DNA from: Bacteroidota bacterium
GTDB taxonomy: Bacteria > Bacteroidota > Bacteroidia > Chitinophagales > Chitinophagaceae
DNA: 64,000 bases
Direction of reading: 5' to 3'
Assembly: GCA_018267955.1 (NCBI GenBank)
Contig: JAFDXL010000009.1
Coordinates: 1,204,717 to 1,268,716 of the forward strand
Part shown: piece by piece, positions 61,494 to 64,000 of the stretch
Layout: each line of letters opens with the position of its first letter
How positions within the stretch are numbered: position 1 is the stretch's first letter
The notes under the pieces: model-generated
The model's input: only the letters and a program-made list of their open reading frames with translations
Told to the model about the DNA's origin: nothing
Databases searched by the model: none
Translations under genes and position numbers: made by a program

Positions 61494-64000
61494 TCATCTC
61501 AAACTCAAAGTAAAATACCACATAGGCTTCTTATTAAACGTTCCCGGCCAGGCGACATCTAACCTTAATGGATAACCCGCAAGGCTTGACCGCAATGATG
61601 CACCATAAGACCAAAGCCAATTATTATTGTTGGGATTAGTGGATTTGTCTGCCCAGGTTTCCCCGGCTTTACCAATATCTGCAAATAGACCAGGTTGTAA
61701 TTGATTTATAAATGACAGTGATGTCTCGATGGGTATTAATGTCTGGAACAGAGGAAAATAAACATCGTTGTTCCAAACTCCGTAATAGTTCCCGTAAACA
61801 TCATTTTGCAGGTATCCTCTGAATGGAGTTATTAATGTTTGGAATGCATAGGGAGCATTTTGTGCTGCGTGCGCATTGCTGTCCACTTTTACGGTGACAT
61901 TATTGTCCAGCCCTGCCAGGTTGTACTGTATATGGCTGCGACCAAAGCTTCTGCCTACCTGCAGTTGCGTAACCCAGGTAATGTACTTATAGACCGGAAG
62001 GTCGTATCTCAGTTGCATGGTACTTCCTAACATTGGCCCTGCTGATTCATCTAATGGCTGGAAAACATCCAGCAGAAGTTTGACTTTATAACCTTTATGC
62101 AAATGAGGGAGCGTAGTTTGCAATTTGTTATAGTTCATGGACAGTGTTGTGATCGACCAAAGGCTATGAAGGTCCTCAAACTTCAGGCTGTATCTATCAG
62201 TAGCGAGGAAGACCGTCCGATCATATCTTATGGCTTCTGTGACATCTGCCGACAGGTAATAGGTTATCGGATGATGCAGGCTTAACTCTCCGTAATGAGT
62301 TTTTACTTTGGCTACATTAGGATAAGGTTTTCCGGATTCGTCCGTCCAGTTCCTCAATGGATCAGGATTCAGGCTTTCTACATTTCGATAATACGCTATA
62401 CTCCAGTCTGTTTTTCCCGCAGTATTTTCATATCGCATGAAAAACATACTGCCTTCTGTTGCCGCCGGTAACCGAAAAGCAATATTCACATGGTGATCTT
62501 CTAACAGGTCGGTAAATCCACCTTGCACCATACCTCCCAATTCAGGGAACTTAAATTGTCCCTGGTAGTTCTTATAGGGCTGGTACCGGTTGATGAAATA
62601 ATCGTTATTGACTTTAGCGGTGAAATAAGCACAGTGCAATTGCAGGATATACGGTTTTACTTTCTTCGGATCGTAGGATAGTGACCTGGCAATACTGTCA
62701 TTTCGCTTTGCCGATCTTTCCTGCGCGTCTTTAGGTGTTAATAGCTCGTCTATAAAGGTGGCAGGCTGATCCCTGGCTGCCTGCAAAAGGCTATCTTCTT
62801 TTGCCTTTCTCTCTGCATCCTTTCGATAATCTTCCAACCAGGGGCTAGTTGTATCTTTGTTTCTATTGGTTTCTATCCATTGGTTAAGTGGTTGCCTGGT
62901 TATGCTGATACTATCTGGGTCATTGCTCCAGGTGAATATTTCTGAGCTTGATTCATGGAATTGTATTGGCTGATAATTACCGAGCGTTTGATAACCCGTT
63001 TGATTTTTATTCACGATGGCAAAACGCTCTGTGCCATAGAATGTATGTGTTGCAAGCAAGCTGTTGGGATCAAGTTCTGTCAATTTATCCCATTTACCAT
63101 ATGGGATACTGTCTATGTACAGGGGGCTTATTTCTTTTCCCTTTAATTGATAAATGCCTTGCTTCCATTTGCTGGTATCTCTAAAGCTTATGCTTCTTTT
63201 TTGATCTGCTGTAGGTTCTTCAGGCTTTCGGTTGGATATGAAGAATATTTCATCTGGACTACTCATTTGTGCAGGGTAACTATCGTCGTAACGATCATTT
63301 GTATGGACGGTATAGGTTTCTCTATCCAGGTTATAGCTTACGATATCGGATTGCCCTTTCCTATAAGCGGATAGTAGATAATCTTCTGTTCCTTGCTGGT
63401 ATATGCTCCCCACTCCATCTGCGTTCTTAATGGCATTTTGCTGCATCAGGCCGCCGGCGTAGATAAAGCTTAATAAGCTGATCTTTCCTTTCACAGGCTT
63501 TACAATACTTAATTCATTACCATCTTTGTTCCATTGCAGTATTGGGTAAGGGTCTTCGCTATAATCATTGATCCAGGGCGGTAGTTTATAACTGGTAAGC
63601 TTATCTGTTTTGCCTGAAAGTACATGATAGAGGTAAACAATCCTAGCCTTGTTGCTGTAAACTGTATATGCTATCTCACTGCCGGTAGCATTTACTTGTA
63701 CATCCCTTATTATGCCTTTTTTATGTGGTATGGTTGTGGTGTTTATTTTAGGATCTATAGACCTGGAAATTGTACTTCCGTTATTTTCAATGAACCTGTT
63801 TGCATAAAATCTATGGCACTGTACCATCACCGTGTCTAGCGAATGCTTGGTGATCAACCTTATTGCTCTTGTTAACGTCCTTCTTTTTTTCAACTGAGAA
63901 TACAGCTGCATGGCTGCAAGCGGATAGTATTGTTGTGTAAGGAAATAGCAGAATGCCTGTCCGCTAAGTTTGGGTTGATGCGCTATGCTTTGTTCCCAGT
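61494..64000 (-). CDS. TolB-like propeller and outer-membrane barrel protein, cut by window edge
   Basis: More than 830 residues. The frame is open past the ATG at 63911 to the window edge (upstream reads QPKLSGQAFCYFLTQQ), so the N-terminus is missing. The first half carries TolB/WD40-like propeller blades (GSEIAYTVYSNKARIVYLYHV, SPDEIFFISNRKPEEP). A charged helical linker (KDAERKAKEDSLLQ) follows at about 375-400. The last 380 residues are amphipathic strands ending in a C-terminal Phe/Leu-containing strand (MWYFTLSLR), as in outer-membrane barrels. The combination suggests a surface protein. I do not recognise its family. Confidence 0.7.
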   Translation of the reverse strand, partial: WEQSIAHQPKLSGQAFCYFLTQQYYPLAAMQLYSQLKKRRTLTRAIRLITKHSLDTVMVQCHRFYANRFIENNGSTISRSIDPKINTTTIPHKKGIIRDVQVNATGSEIAYTVYSNKARIVYLYHVLSGKTDKLTSYKLPPWINDYSEDPYPILQWNKDGNELSIVKPVKGKISLLSFIYAGGLMQQNAIKNADGVGSIYQQGTEDYLLSAYRKGQSDIVSYNLDRETYTVHTNDRYDDSYPAQMSSPDEIFFISNRKPEEPTADQKRSISFRDTSKWKQGIYQLKGKEISPLYIDSIPYGKWDKLTELDPNSLLATHTFYGTERFAIVNKNQTGYQTLGNYQPIQFHESSSEIFTWSNDPDSISITRQPLNQWIETNRNKDTTSPWLEDYRKDAERKAKEDSLLQAARDQPATFIDELLTPKDAQERSAKRNDSIARSLSYDPKKVKPYILQLHCAYFTAKVNNDYFINRYQPYKNYQGQFKFPELGGMVQGGFTDLLEDHHVNIAFRLPAATEGSMFFMRYENTAGKTDWSIAYYRNVESLNPDPLRNWTDESGKPYPNVAKVKTHYGELSLHHPITYYLSADVTEAIRYDRTVFLATDRYSLKFEDLHSLWSITTLSMNYNKLQTTLPHLHKGYKVKLLLDVFQPLDESAGPMLGSTMQLRYDLPVYKYITWVTQLQVGRSFGRSHIQYNLAGLDNNVTVKVDSNAHAAQNAPYAFQTLITPFRGYLQNDVYGNYYGVWNNDVYFPLFQTLIPIETSLSFINQLQPGLFADIGKAGETWADKSTNPNNNNWLWSYGASLRSSLAGYPLRLDVAWPGTFNKKPMWYFTLSLR

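Noticed and set aside
36000-64000. A right-end copy of the tRNA-Ser 3' sequence (attR)
   Set aside because: Visual search for TTCGAATCC and CTCTCCGCC on both strands gave only short chance matches, such as those near 60,670 and 62,290.
1-64000. CRISPR arrays and rRNA genes
   Set aside because: No regularly spaced repeats or rRNA-like sequence were seen in the window.

Overview
The window looks like a Bacteroidota chromosome segment, most likely Chitinophagaceae or a close relative. The reasons are SusC/SusD and FecR/ECF-sigma gene sets, BatD/BatE, TAnnTTTG-type -7 promoter elements, Bacteroidetes-type Tra genes (TraE to TraN) with RteC, and few clear Shine-Dalgarno sites. The family-level placement is inference.

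Region 1 (1-11,097) is ordinary chromosome: a fumarase cut by the window edge, a di-haem cytochrome c peroxidase, a secreted protein, a Gdx/SugE-type small multidrug transporter, a Dph6-like ATP pyrophosphatase, a short-chain dehydrogenase, BatD-BatE, a polysaccharide deacetylase, a TatD hydrolase and tRNA-Ser(GGA).

Region 2 (11,098 to about 36,550) is an integrative and conjugative element (ICE) that begins at the 3' end of tRNA-Ser. It has a tyrosine recombinase, an excisionase-like helix-turn-helix protein between two paralogous small proteins, a long minus-strand transfer operon (TraE, giant methylase-helicase, TraF, TraG/VirB4, three TraI-like paralogues, TraJ, K, L, M, N), a MerC-GDCCxxC fusion, HU and RteC. 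I found no relaxase, coupling protein or second copy of the tRNA 3' end, so the right end of the element probably lies beyond the window or could not be recognised.

Region 3 (36,550-44,415) is the most interesting cargo. A full-length LanB-type dehydratase sits beside a LytS/LytTR two-component system, and a 53-residue peptide gene (41,741-41,902) is divergent from the kinase. The peptide is packed with Thr and Ser and has no cysteine. No LanC cyclase, exporter or protease was seen, so the locus looks like a RiPP system making a dehydrated but non-lanthionine product. An AraC-type regulator follows the peptide gene, then MauE, a four-cysteine secreted peptide and a membrane-anchored protein.

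Region 4 (44,416-47,872) is a complete IS1595-family element with 23-bp perfect inverted repeats and an 8-bp target duplication. It carries a 55-residue accessory ORF, a structured non-coding segment, an RDD membrane protein and a second membrane protein. It interrupted the 3' end of a TlpA-like redoxin gene, and the severed 3' end survives in frame on the other side.

Region 5 (47,858-64,000) holds the redoxin-SusD-SusC-DsbD_N-FecR operon, a cysteine synthase, a full DsbD, a divergent ECF sigma factor, an MgtC-family protein and a large TolB-like/outer-membrane-barrel protein cut by the window edge. Regions 3 and 5 share a theme of thiol and disulfide handling in the envelope (MauE, redoxin, DsbD, DsbD_N, cysteine synthase).
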